The translations under genes were made by a program, and so were the position numbers. A DNA stretch of 64,000 bases, from the NCBI RefSeq assembly GCF_008016455.1, contig NZ_SAXU01000001.1:1054001-1118000 (forward strand), in the 5' to 3' direction. The notes under the pieces were generated by a model, which was not told the DNA's origin, made no database searches, and saw nothing but the letters and a program-made list of their open reading frames with translations. This DNA is from Brachyspira aalborgi. Lineage in GTDB: Bacteria > Spirochaetota > Brachyspiria > Brachyspirales > Brachyspiraceae. This document shows positions 1 through 8,514 of this stretch, one piece after another (positions within the stretch are counted from its first letter, which is position 1; every line of letters starts with the position of its first letter).

Positions 1-934
1 AATCGCTCGGAGGATTTCCTAAAGATATTTCAATAGCGTTTTTAATTAGATTAACTCCCGTAGATAAAGGATAAGTATATGCGCTCATAAATCCGCCCGA
101 CAATCTTGCTGCAATTTCTCCAACCATAGCGCCATTTTTCGTCACTTTAATATCTCCTTTTGCCGCTCCGATTTTTAGATTAAGCGCTTTAATTCCGTCT
201 TTCATAACTTTAATAGCGTCTTCTATTTTATCTTTATCTAATGCGGAAGGCATAATATGTCCCGTTTCAATAAAAAATGGAGGATATTCTATTATTCTAT
301 CGGCGACTCCCGTAACATAAATTTCATTTTCGTAAATAAGCATATCAATCGAAAGCTCGGGACCGTCCATATATTCTTCAATTATAACCTCGCCCGAAGG
401 AGAAGAACTTTTTGCTCTGTTAAATGCTGCTAATATATCGCATTCGTTTTCAACTTTCATTACTCCGCGCGCTCCCATATTGTCGGCGGGTTTTAAAACT
501 ACAGGTTTATTTAAATGTTTGAATGCTTCCATTGTCTCTTCGTAATTCCAAACGGGGAAAAAATTCGGTTGAGGAACATTATTTTTTTTAAATCTCTCTC
601 GCATTCTTATTTTATTTGAGGCGGCGTAAGCATCTTCAAATCTATTTCCTGGAAGTCCAAGCGCGTTTGCAACTGCGGCTACAGTAGTAGAAGCGTCCGT
701 TCCAACAGTTATAACTCCGTTTATTTCCATTTGTTTGCTTAAATCTCTTGCAGCTCTAACGCTTCCGTCAACATCTCTAGTAGACACAACCATTGGCAAA
801 TCGGCTATTTTCATTCCATGCGCGTCTTTATTATAATCAAAAACTATTGCATATAATCCCATATCTTGAGCTATTTGTATTGCAGGAACTTGCAAAAGCC
901 CCGCTCCTATTATAATGATTTTTTTATTTTTCAT
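1..934 (-). CDS. ATP-grasp domain protein (3' end outside window)
   Basis: The gene reads from an ATG at 934 leftwards and is still open at base 1, so about 311 residues are visible. The N-terminus MKNKKIIIIGAGLLQVPA is a nucleotide-binding pre-ATP-grasp fold. The middle part (VVLKPADNMGARGV, then EVIIEEYMDGPELSIDM) is the ATP-grasp core with its Lys and Glu pairs, followed by GEIAARLSGGFMSAYTYP, which matches the metal-binding end of carboxylate-amine ligases of the PurD/PurK/CarB type. Such enzymes join a carboxylate to an amine using ATP. The substrate cannot be told, and no partner gene is visible. Confidence 0.8.
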   Translation of the reverse strand, partial: MKNKKIIIIGAGLLQVPAIQIAQDMGLYAIVFDYNKDAHGMKIADLPMVVSTRDVDGSVRAARDLSKQMEINGVITVGTDASTTVAAVANALGLPGNRFEDAYAASNKIRMRERFKKNNVPQPNFFPVWNYEETMEAFKHLNKPVVLKPADNMGARGVMKVENECDILAAFNRAKSSSPSGEVIIEEYMDGPELSIDMLIYENEIYVTGVADRIIEYPPFFIETGHIMPSALDKDKIEDAIKVMKDGIKALNLKIGAAKGDIKVTKNGAMVGEIAARLSGGFMSAYTYPLSTGVNLIKNAIEISLGNPPSD

Positions 935-1063
935 TAATCCGCCTTTTTTTATTAATTTTATATATGATAAGTCTATATAGCTAAAAAGTAAAGAATTATT
1001 TTTAAATTCTAATAAAATATTATATAATTTTTTTTAATAAATAATTTTAAAATAGGATAAAAA

Positions 1064-1411
1064 ATGAATAACATTAAAAACGAATGTTCTTTTGATAATT
1101 TTTTGGCTTTAGATATAAGAACGGGAACTATAATAGAAGTTGAAGATTTTCCTAAAGCTAAAAAACCCGCTTATAAATTAAAAATAGATTTTGGCGATAT
1201 CGGAATAAAATGCTCTTCCGCTCAAATTACGAAACTATACAAAAAAGAAAATTTGATTGGAAAAAGAATAGTCGCAATCGTAAACTTTCCTAAAAAACAA
1301 ATAGCGAATTTTTTCTCAGAGTGTTTAGTATTGGGAGCGGTAAAAGAAAACGGCGAAGTCGCTTTATTAAGCGTCAATGAAGATTGCGATAATGGAACTT
1401 CGATAGGTTAA
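1064..1411 (+). CDS. csaA: CsaA-like tRNA-binding domain protein
   Basis: This 115-residue protein is a single OB-fold of the EMAPII/MetRS-C/CsaA type. The visible family features are FLALDIRTGTIIEVEDFPKAKKPAYKLKIDFG near the N-terminus and the run SSAQITKLY, then GKRIVAIVNFPKKQI and ECLVLGA. The length fits CsaA (about 110 residues), which binds tRNA and has been called an export chaperone. It stands alone, divergent from the ATP-grasp gene and converging on a methyltransferase gene 18 bp away. The family call is firm and the cellular role is not. Confidence 0.88.
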   Translation: MNNIKNECSFDNFLALDIRTGTIIEVEDFPKAKKPAYKLKIDFGDIGIKCSSAQITKLYKKENLIGKRIVAIVNFPKKQIANFFSECLVLGAVKENGEVALLSVNEDCDNGTSIG

Positions 1412-1429
1412 TTAATTAAATATACTTAA

Positions 1430-2086
1430 TCAAAATTTTTTAAATAAAATTATATATTGAGTTAGTCCGATTAACCAATTTAATTTTACTTCTAATACAT
1501 TTCCATATTTTTTACACTCTGATAATACTTCTTGCTTTTTTAATGGACGCTCATCTGGAAATTCCCAAATCCCTATTATTTCGGAAATTTTTCTTAATAT
1601 TCTATATAAAATGGTAGGCGTTGGAAAAGTTATTAAAACTAATCCATTATCATTACAAAAATGAAAATGTTTCTGTATCATTTTAGAAGTATCGTCAATA
1701 TTAAAATGTTCTATTAAACCAGCGCTAAATACTAAATCAGATTTCAAATCAATTATATTTTCTAATAAAATATCTTGATATATAGCTTTAGTTTTATCAT
1801 CTTTATATTTTTCATTAAATATATCTATACCAACTTTGCTATTATCAATTACGGTATAATCGCAATTATTAAATTCTTTTCTTAAAGTTTCATAAAAACA
1901 ACTATCAGCTCCTCCAAGTTCTATAATAGAATTAATATTTAATTTAGTCTTTTTAAGCATATTAATAATTATATTATCCGTTATTTTTCTAGTATTTCTT
2001 GTTATAGCTAATATTATTTTTGAATTATTCTTTTTTCGTTCTTTATAATAGTTATTCCAATCTGTTTTTATATTATTATCATACAT
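1430..2086 (-). CDS. class I SAM-dependent methyltransferase
   Basis: The 218-residue protein has a Rossmann-type SAM site: IIELGGADSCFYETL (motif I, residues about 55-70), an acidic end of strand 2 (YTVIDNS), and a later SAGLIEHFN that fits motif IV/post-I in methyltransferase_11/12-type enzymes. The ATG at 2086 follows a good GAGGTGG ribosome site. The substrate is unknown. The C-terminus (GLTQYIILFKKF) is hydrophobic. The 219-bp gap upstream holds a heptamer repeat that separates it from the helicase gene. Confidence 0.8.
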   Translation of the reverse strand: MYDNNIKTDWNNYYKERKKNNSKIILAITRNTRKITDNIIINMLKKTKLNINSIIELGGADSCFYETLRKEFNNCDYTVIDNSKVGIDIFNEKYKDDKTKAIYQDILLENIIDLKSDLVFSAGLIEHFNIDDTSKMIQKHFHFCNDNGLVLITFPTPTILYRILRKISEIIGIWEFPDERPLKKQEVLSECKKYGNVLEVKLNWLIGLTQYIILFKKF

Positions 2087-2157
2087 AAAACCACCTCGTA
2101 AAATTAATATATTTTCACAAGTTATGGTTTTATGAAGTATCTGTTAAATAAAAATCC

Positions 2158-2223
2158 CGCCTATAAATTATAGGTAGGTTGAAGGTTGAAGGTTGAAGGT
2201 TGAAGGTTGAAGGTTGAAGGTTG
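2158..2223. repeat. heptanucleotide tandem repeat (AGGTTGA) next to a small hairpin
   Basis: Six full copies of AGGTTGA run from 2176 to 2217, with a seventh partial copy to 2223. Just before it, CCTATA (2160-2165) and TATAGG (2169-2174) form a short stem. Read on the minus strand, the stem is followed by a T-rich stretch, so it could be a weak terminator for the helicase transcript. The array lies in the gap between the helicase stop and the methyltransferase start. Copy number in such arrays often differs between strains. Confidence 0.9.
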
Positions 2224-2305
2224 TCAACCATAAATAATAATAACGATAATATCATTATAAAATAATACATTAATTATTAAATTTTGTCAACATAGAAAAT
2301 ATTTA

Positions 2306-4000
2306 TTAATTATTAAATTTTAACTCTTCAAAAGAATTTATATCCAATAATTCATAATGATAGCCTTGTTCCGTTAAAAATAATTGTCTTTTATGTGAAA
2401 AATCTTCTTCTTTCGTATCGCTTGTAATAATTGAAAAGAAATAACTTCTATTTTCGCCTTTTTTAGGACGCAAAACTCTTCCTAATCTTTGAGCTTCTTC
2501 CTGCCTTGAGCCGAAAGTTCCAGAAATCTGAATTAAAACATTAGCGTCAGGCAAATCAACCGCCAAATTGGCGACTTTGCTAACTATAAGCGTATTTATT
2601 TCGCCCGATTTAAATTTTTTATAAATAATATCTCTTTCTCTTTGCGGAGTTTTTCCCGTGATTATAGAAAAGCCCATTCTCTTTTGCATTTCTTCAAGCT
2701 GCGAAATATATTGTCCAATAATTAATATATTTTTTCCTTCAACTTTTTCAATTATTTTTTTTACTATATCGTATTTTAAGACATTTTCGCTTGCAATTCT
2801 AAATTTTCCTCTATCGCTTGAAATAATATAATCATCTCTATGGCTTTCGTCTAATGGAATTCTTATATCATAACAATAGGCTTCTGCAATAAATTTTTTC
2901 TCTTCAAGTTCTCGCCAAGGCATATCAAATTTTTTAGGTCCTATTAAACAAAATACATCTTTTTCAAGTCCGTCCTCTCTGACAAGAGTCGCCGTAAGTC
3001 CTAATCTTCGCATGCTTTGAATTTCGCTTGTAAGTTTTATTATAGGAGCTGGAAGCAAATGAACCTCGTCATATATTATAAGTCCCCAATTATGTTTAAA
3101 AAATATTTCAAAATGAACAAACGGAGATTCTTTATTTTTTCTATAAGTTAATATTTTATAAGTCGCTATTGTTATAGGTTTTATATCTTTATTTAATCCG
3201 TTATATTCTCCTATATCTTCTGGCGGAATATCCGTTTTATCTAAAATCTCGTCTCTCCATTGTCTGCAAGCCGTCACGCCCGTCACTATAATTAAAGTTT
3301 TATTTTGTATTCTATGCATAATTTCTAAACCGACTATTGTTTTTCCCGTTCCGCAAGGAAGCGCTATAACTCCCGCTCCGCCTTCTGGTCCGCCGTTTGA
3401 ATAAAAAGCGTCAACCGAATTTTTCTGATAATCTCTTAAAATAAAATCTTCTCCGTTTGATGCTAATTTTTCTCTCAAATTAAAACGATATTCTTCTCCC
3501 AATTTATAACCCGCCAAATCTTGAACGGGATAGCCAATATTTATTAATGCAAGTTTTATATGTCCTCTATAAATCGGCTCAATTTCAATTTTATTATCTT
3601 TTACTTTTTCTTTTAAATATTTCATTACGGCTTTATAATGCAATATCTCTTCTATAATATCTTTATCTTCGCTTGTTAAATAATATTTTTCTTCTTCTCT
3701 TATTATTTTTACTCTTCCGTATTTTTCTATGCTCGTTTCTATTTGCTTGATTATATTTTTAGGTATTTCATAAGAAGTATATTTTTTTAGAAAATCTATA
3801 ATAGACTCGGAAGTATAATTTAAACTCGCCGCATTCCATAAAGAAACTAAAGTTATTCTATAAGCATGTATATATTCTGGGCTTTTTATAAGTTCGGCAA
3901 AAACAAGCATAAAATTTCTGATTTCTTCAAAATCTTTTGCGCTTACATCCAAAAGAATTGTGCCATCGCCTTGAACTATAAGAGGAGCGTTTTTATTCAA
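2306..4000 (-). CDS. XPB/ERCC3-like superfamily 2 DNA helicase
   Basis: The 564-residue protein has an N-terminal domain with the XPB start pattern (PLIVQGDGTILLDV), then helicase motifs in order: Q-like RDYQ (189-192), Walker A ALPCGTGKT (213-221), motif II DEVH (311-314), motif III LTATLVREDG, and motif VI QEEAQRLGRVLRPK. This is the bacterial XPB-type helicase found in actinobacteria and spirochaetes, thought to remodel or unwind damaged DNA. The family is firm; the cellular role is inferred. The upstream TPR gene ends 43 bp before its start, so the two are probably co-transcribed. Confidence 0.9.
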   Translation of the reverse strand: MNKNAPLIVQGDGTILLDVSAKDFEEIRNFMLVFAELIKSPEYIHAYRITLVSLWNAASLNYTSESIIDFLKKYTSYEIPKNIIKQIETSIEKYGRVKIIREEEKYYLTSEDKDIIEEILHYKAVMKYLKEKVKDNKIEIEPIYRGHIKLALINIGYPVQDLAGYKLGEEYRFNLREKLASNGEDFILRDYQKNSVDAFYSNGGPEGGAGVIALPCGTGKTIVGLEIMHRIQNKTLIIVTGVTACRQWRDEILDKTDIPPEDIGEYNGLNKDIKPITIATYKILTYRKNKESPFVHFEIFFKHNWGLIIYDEVHLLPAPIIKLTSEIQSMRRLGLTATLVREDGLEKDVFCLIGPKKFDMPWRELEEKKFIAEAYCYDIRIPLDESHRDDYIISSDRGKFRIASENVLKYDIVKKIIEKVEGKNILIIGQYISQLEEMQKRMGFSIITGKTPQRERDIIYKKFKSGEINTLIVSKVANLAVDLPDANVLIQISGTFGSRQEEAQRLGRVLRPKKGENRSYFFSIITSDTKEEDFSHKRQLFLTEQGYHYELLDINSFEELKFNN

Positions 4001-4043
4001 ATTTTATTTCCTTAAAATATTCAATTCGTATTACAAAATTTTA

Positions 4044-4733
4044 TCAATAAATATTATTTTCTATAAGATTTATCGTTTCTGAAAATATATTTAAGTATTG
4101 ATTATTAGTATTATTATTCATCCAATTTTTCAAAACATTTATCGATTTAACTTTATCGTTTTGTTTTCTGTAAATGTCCGATAAAGTTAAAGTAGCTTGC
4201 GGATTCAAATAACTATTCGGATACGCTTTAATAAAATTTTCCAAAGTTTTAACCGCTTCGTTATAATTGGTTAACTCGATTTGAGAGCTTGCCAAATTAT
4301 AAATTGCGCTTTCTTGCAAATAAAAATTTCTATTATCCGAAACTTCTTTAAAATATTTTACCGCTTCCGTATAATTTCCTATATCGTAATAAACCGCGCC
4401 CAAAGAATAAGCCGCTCTTAATTTTAAAGTTTTTCCTTTAGCTTCTTTGTAAACTTTTTGCAATTTTGTAGTTATTTCCACTATAATTGTTGGGTCGTTC
4501 AACTGCTCTTTAGGTATTCTATTATTTTGAAGCATTCCATACAAAGCAAAAGCGGATTCAAACTCTGCGTTAACAGTTTTATCTTTGCTTTCTATATTCG
4601 CGTTATAAATTAAAATTCCCGCTATTATAACTATAATCAAAACGAAAATGGATGTAATTATCATTCTATTATTATAGATATATGTAAAAATTAATTCCGC
4701 ATTCTTTTGAAATTTTGAAATATTGTCAGACAT
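4044..4733 (-). CDS. membrane-anchored TPR protein (YfgM/BamD-like)
   Basis: A 229-residue protein with one N-terminal transmembrane segment (residues about 22-43, MIITSIFVLIIVIIAGILI) and a periplasmic-type tail of tetratricopeptide repeats. Repeats are visible at AAYSLGAVYYDIGNYTEA, ESAIYNLASSQIELTNYNEA, and PQATLTLSDIYRKQNDKVKS. The layout matches YfgM-type Sec-associated or BamD-like scaffolds. It sits upstream of the helicase gene in the same direction. The exact partner cannot be named from sequence. Confidence 0.8.
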   Translation of the reverse strand: MSDNISKFQKNAELIFTYIYNNRMIITSIFVLIIVIIAGILIYNANIESKDKTVNAEFESAFALYGMLQNNRIPKEQLNDPTIIVEITTKLQKVYKEAKGKTLKLRAAYSLGAVYYDIGNYTEAVKYFKEVSDNRNFYLQESAIYNLASSQIELTNYNEAVKTLENFIKAYPNSYLNPQATLTLSDIYRKQNDKVKSINVLKNWMNNNTNNQYLNIFSETINLIENNIY

Positions 4734-4890
4734 ATAAATCTCCGCTTATAAATATTATTTTTTAATGTTTTATTATATTAATTTAATTCAAAAAAATCAA
4801 GTGTTTATATATAATTATTTAATTTTATTTACATAATTTATAATATAAATTATAATAAACGATAATTTTCTGCAAATATTTGGAGTATTT

Positions 4891-5991
4891 ATGAATAAAA
4901 ATTTTGTGCATTATTTGGTATGGCTTATTCCAATAAGAAGTTTAAGAGATAAGGCAAGATGGAAATTATTAGATAATGTTTTTTCTAGAGATTTTTTCCA
5001 TTGGCTTAATTATCAAACTTATAAAAATAAAGTGAGAAATAAAAAAACTTTTTTCGTGCGAAACGATTGGATTATAGACGAAAAAGAATTTTATAACAAT
5101 TATTTTTATAATGTAATAAAAAATAATTATATAAACGATTTAGAAATAAGTTATAAACCCGATATAGAAATTTTTGGTCCCGTAGGAAAAAGATATTTTT
5201 TAAATAAATCGAAAGCTAAAATTAAAATTTTTTACACGGGAGAATGCGTTTCTAAAAATGCAATAGACAAAAGTTGGGCTGAATATTCTGATAATTGCGT
5301 CAATGATGTCGATTTGTCTTTAGGCTTTGATAGATTGGACGAAAATAAATTTAATAATTATGTGAGATTTCCTATTTGGATAAATTATCATTTTAATACT
5401 ATAGGGGGGGGTATTTTGAACCTTAATTATACAAAAAACGATATTAAAAAGGTAATAGACAATATTAATAATGCAAAATCTAAAAAGAATAAATTTGCAT
5501 CTCTCGTTGCAAGCCATGACATTCCGAAAATTAGAACGGAAATTTTTAATAAAATTAATAAAATTGGCGAAGTGAAATGCGCGGGAAAATTATTACACAA
5601 TGACGACACTTTGAAAAATGAATTTAATAATAACAAAATAGAATATTTGAGAGATTTTAAATTTAATATTTGTCCCGAAAATACAATTAGCGATGGATAC
5701 ATTACGGAAAAATTATTTGATTCTTTCAAAGCGGGATGCATTCCGATTTATTCGGGAGATGAAAATATTGAGTTAGATTTGATAAATAAAAATGCATTGT
5801 TATTTTATAGAGCATGCGAAGACAATTCGGAACTTTTAAAAGAAGTTGAAAGATTAAATAAAGACGATAAATTATTTGACGCTTTTCAAAATCAAATAAA
5901 AATTAACGATTCTATGGTTGATTATATTTGGGAGCGAAGAGAGAAAATTTTAAATAGATTAGAAGAACTTATAAACGAAAGATTGAAATAA
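4891..5991 (+). CDS. family 10 glycosyltransferase (alpha-1,3-fucosyltransferase-like), possible phase-variable gene
   Basis: The 366-residue protein carries the GT10 C-terminal signature: FNICPENTISDGYITEKL followed by FDSFKAGCIPIYSGD, which binds GDP-fucose in known members, and RFPIWINYHF earlier. No signal peptide or membrane anchor is clear. It would add fucose or a similar sugar to a surface glycan. A run of eight G (5404-5411) lies inside codons 172-174, in frame. The ATG at 4891 follows TGGAG. A DegT-type sugar gene starts 50 bp downstream, so both probably serve surface polysaccharide. Confidence 0.88.
   Translation: MNKNFVHYLVWLIPIRSLRDKARWKLLDNVFSRDFFHWLNYQTYKNKVRNKKTFFVRNDWIIDEKEFYNNYFYNVIKNNYINDLEISYKPDIEIFGPVGKRYFLNKSKAKIKIFYTGECVSKNAIDKSWAEYSDNCVNDVDLSLGFDRLDENKFNNYVRFPIWINYHFNTIGGGILNLNYTKNDIKKVIDNINNAKSKKNKFASLVASHDIPKIRTEIFNKINKIGEVKCAGKLLHNDDTLKNEFNNNKIEYLRDFKFNICPENTISDGYITEKLFDSFKAGCIPIYSGDENIELDLINKNALLFYRACEDNSELLKEVERLNKDDKLFDAFQNQIKINDSMVDYIWERREKILNRLEELINERLK
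5404..5411 (+). repeat. poly-G tract (G8) inside glycosyltransferase gene
   Basis: Eight consecutive G in a very AT-rich gene, encoding Gly-Gly-Gly. Loss of one G gives TGA five codons from the start of the tract. Gain of one G gives TAA eight codons from it. The gene reads full length in this copy. Confidence 0.95.
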
Positions 5992-6041
5992 ATTTAAATT
6001 AATATATTATAAATACAATTAATTAATAACGAGGAATAAAA

Positions 6042-7094
6042 TTGATAAGACATTCGAGACCTACAATAAGAAAAAAAGATTTGGAAAGCGCCTTAAAAGT
6101 AATGATTAGCGACAATTTGGCTACGGGCGATATTATAAAAGAATTTGAAAAAACATTTGCAAATTATTTCGGCAAAGGTTTTTCGGCAATATTTGTAAGC
6201 AGCGGAACTAGCGCTTTGGAAATTATATTAAGATATTTAAATATTGGCGAAGGAGACGAGATAATAATGTCTTCTTTTTTGAATGCCTCTCCTCTTCAAG
6301 CGGTTGTAAATTTAAAAGCGAAACCGATTTTAATAGATATTGACGAAGACAGTTTTCAAATATCGATGGATAATGTAATCGAAGCGATAAATGAAAAAAC
6401 AAAAGCTATTATAGTTTCGCATATGTTCGGAAATTGCGCTTTGATTGACGAACTTGCCGATATTAAAGTTCCCGTTATAGAGGACGCCTCGCATAGTTTG
6501 GGAGGAAAATATAGAAATATACTTTTGGGAAGTTTCGGAGATTTTGCATATTTTTCTTTTTCGGCTACTAGAATGATAACTTCGGGTGGCGCAGGCGGAA
6601 TGATATTAACGAAAAAAAAAGGAATGGACGCCATAAGAGATATTATTCATTATGACAAAAAAGAAAATTTTATTCCAAGATTCAATTATTGCGCTACAGA
6701 TTTGCAAGCTTCAATAGGAATGGAAGAGTTTAAACATATTGAAAGAATGATTGAAGTTAGAAAAGATATCGCATCGTTTTACGATTCTGCAATTTTGGAA
6801 AGTAAATTAAGCAAATTTTCAATGCATGATTCTGAAGAACCTTCTTATTATAGATATGTTTGTATGTTAAACGGAGAGATGAATATTTACGATACTATTT
6901 CAATGTTTGAAAGACATAAAGTGGAAGTTGCAAAACCGATATTTAAACCTTTGCATCAATATTTGAATCTGCCGAAAGATGATTTCCCAAATACTGAAAA
7001 AGCTTATTTAAATAGCATATCTTTGCCTATATATCCAACTTTGCAAAAAAACGAAGCGGATTTAATATGCAAACTTATAAAACAAATAAGATAA
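6042..7094 (+). CDS. DegT/DnrJ/EryC1-family PLP-fold protein, catalytic Lys replaced by Arg
   Basis: The 350-residue protein has the sugar aminotransferase fold: SSGTSALEI (phosphate binding), IEDASHSLGGKY (the Asp that contacts the pyridine nitrogen), and FSFSATRMITSGGAGGM. In relatives the last motif reads S-F-x-x-x-K, where Lys holds PLP. Here residue 177 is Arg (AGA, 6570-6572). The start is TTG at 6042 behind GAGG. It follows the GT10 gene and probably acts on nucleotide sugars for surface glycan. Without Lys it may be a dehydratase-like variant or inactive. Confidence 0.85.
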   Translation: MIRHSRPTIRKKDLESALKVMISDNLATGDIIKEFEKTFANYFGKGFSAIFVSSGTSALEIILRYLNIGEGDEIIMSSFLNASPLQAVVNLKAKPILIDIDEDSFQISMDNVIEAINEKTKAIIVSHMFGNCALIDELADIKVPVIEDASHSLGGKYRNILLGSFGDFAYFSFSATRMITSGGAGGMILTKKKGMDAIRDIIHYDKKENFIPRFNYCATDLQASIGMEEFKHIERMIEVRKDIASFYDSAILESKLSKFSMHDSEEPSYYRYVCMLNGEMNIYDTISMFERHKVEVAKPIFKPLHQYLNLPKDDFPNTEKAYLNSISLPIYPTLQKNEADLICKLIKQIR

Positions 7095-7946
7095 TTATAT
7101 TATTCTGAAAGTCATCATAGCGTTTATATCTAAATATAATCTCGCTCTAAACATTGGATGATATATATATTGTCCGATTTTTAAATTCGCTTCCGTGTAT
7201 ATTCTATTTATAAATTCCCATTCTAAATGAGCATAAGCGCCGATAGTTTGCCATAAATGTTTAGTATTATTCATATAAGCGAGCATATAATTTATTCCAA
7301 CCGACAAAGGATATAAATTAAATATAAGCATAGAATCAAGTTTATAAGAAATATCGTTTTTATCTCTTATAAGAAGTAAATCATAATCCAAATGATATTT
7401 TCCGTATTTAATAAATGCATATTTGAAAGTTAATCCCGCTTGTAAAATAATTCCTCTTCCTTCAAAAAGCATTTTTAAAAATTCTACTTTAAATGTCGGA
7501 GTAATTTCGGCTTCAAAAGATATATTTTCTGATTTATTAGCGTTGTTTAATTCGTTTGTATCAAAAGATTGATTTACGCTTTCAAAATTAACAAATCCTC
7601 TTTTTGCAAAAGTATAATAATTCAAAAAAGACAATTTAGCGTTTATATTAAAATATTCTACAATCGAAGTGTCTACAAAAATTGTTAATTTATTATTTTC
7701 GGCGGTAATATAATCGCTTATTCCTAAATCCGTTTTAATTCCTTCCCAAATATAACCAGGAAATACATCCGAAATAAATCTATAAAATAATTTTATCTCG
7801 CCGCCTCCGTCAAGATACGGGAAAAAATTTCCGTTTAATTTTGCTCCTATATAAAGCCCTGATTGAATATTGGTTTGAGCCGATAAACCTTTAAATATTG
7901 AAATAAATATTATAATAAATATTAACAAAAATCTTATTGACTTCAT
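7095..7946 (-). CDS. secreted/outer-membrane protein of unknown function
   Basis: A 283-residue protein with a clear signal peptide (hydrophobic residues 4-20, then GLSAQ as cleavage region). The mature part is rich in alternating aromatic and polar strands (for example YLDGGGEIKLFYRF, LQAGLTFKYAFI, RARLYLDINAMMTF) and ends in a short hydrophobic strand, as in outer-membrane barrels. I do not recognise the family. Its stop abuts the stop of the convergent DegT-type gene with no gap. There is no ribosome site ahead of the ATG; a 36-bp repeat begins two bases upstream. Confidence 0.65.
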   Translation of the reverse strand: MKSIRFLLIFIIIFISIFKGLSAQTNIQSGLYIGAKLNGNFFPYLDGGGEIKLFYRFISDVFPGYIWEGIKTDLGISDYITAENNKLTIFVDTSIVEYFNINAKLSFLNYYTFAKRGFVNFESVNQSFDTNELNNANKSENISFEAEITPTFKVEFLKMLFEGRGIILQAGLTFKYAFIKYGKYHLDYDLLLIRDKNDISYKLDSMLIFNLYPLSVGINYMLAYMNNTKHLWQTIGAYAHLEWEFINRIYTEANLKIGQYIYHPMFRARLYLDINAMMTFRII

Positions 7947-7947
7947 T

Positions 7948-7983
7948 TACAAAACATTAAAAATATGATTATATTATTATATA
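7948..7983 (-). repeat. 36-bp direct repeat, copy 1 (upstream of secreted protein gene)
   Basis: Identical to 8455-8490. Read on the minus strand it begins TATATAATAATATAATCATA and carries TATAAT-like -10 hexamers. It lies directly ahead of the start at 7946. Confidence 0.9.
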
Positions 7984-8017
7984 CCGTATTTATTATTATT
8001 TAAATTATTCTTATTTT

Positions 8018-8416
8018 TTAATAACCGAAAGAATTAATAGGTATTATAAATCTCTCGCTTTCTTCAAATGACCATTGAACTTGCCAAGTATCTCCGTCTA
8101 TTTGGTCAAGTAATATAAAAGTCCACATATTATCCGTAGAATGTAAAGTAAAGCGTCCAACGATAGATTTTTTATTTTCGGCAAGATTTTTATCATTAAT
8201 AACAACGCTTCCTCTACTGTCGCCCTTAATATCGTATTGAATTTGCCACATTCTTCCCGTTGCCGTCTCTAATTGAATAAAATTCCACATATTTGTCGTT
8301 TTAAAAAGTCTATAAGGAACTATAGCCTCTTGATTAGACGCTATTTTTTTAGTTTCTGCAAATACAAAAATAGAAAAAATAATTGCTATAAAAACGAAAA
8401 TAAATACTTTTTTCAT
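8018..8416 (-). CDS. small secreted protein with internal duplication
   Basis: A 132-residue protein with a signal peptide (KVFIFVFIAIIFSIFVFAET). The mature part contains two related halves: NMWNFIQLETATGRMWQIQY and NMWTFILLDQIDGDTWQVQW, each a W-x-F-I-x-L...G-x-x-W-Q-x-Q unit, separated by a basic linker. Similar two-unit proteins are known to me from Bacteroides and other gut bacteria, without an assigned function. The ribosome site is good (AAGGAG). It sits 71 bp upstream of the gene ending at 7095 and shares the 36-bp upstream repeat with it. Confidence 0.7.
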   Translation of the reverse strand: MKKVFIFVFIAIIFSIFVFAETKKIASNQEAIVPYRLFKTTNMWNFIQLETATGRMWQIQYDIKGDSRGSVVINDKNLAENKKSIVGRFTLHSTDNMWTFILLDQIDGDTWQVQWSFEESERFIIPINSFGY

Positions 8417-8454
8417 TTTTCTCTCCTTACAAAATAAAGTTATTATTTATAAAA

Positions 8455-8490
8455 TACAAAACATTAAAAATATGATTATATTATTATATA
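8455..8490 (-). repeat. 36-bp direct repeat, copy 2 (upstream of 8018-8416)
   Basis: Exact copy of 7948-7983, here 38 bp ahead of the start at 8416, with a proper ribosome site in between. This copy looks like the functional promoter. Confidence 0.9.
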
Positions 8491-8514
8491 TTATTTTAGA
8501 AAAAATATATATAA

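Noticed and set aside
5427-5741. Minus-strand frame inside the glycosyltransferase gene
   Set aside because: No ribosome site and no recognisable protein. The plus strand has clear GT10 motifs.
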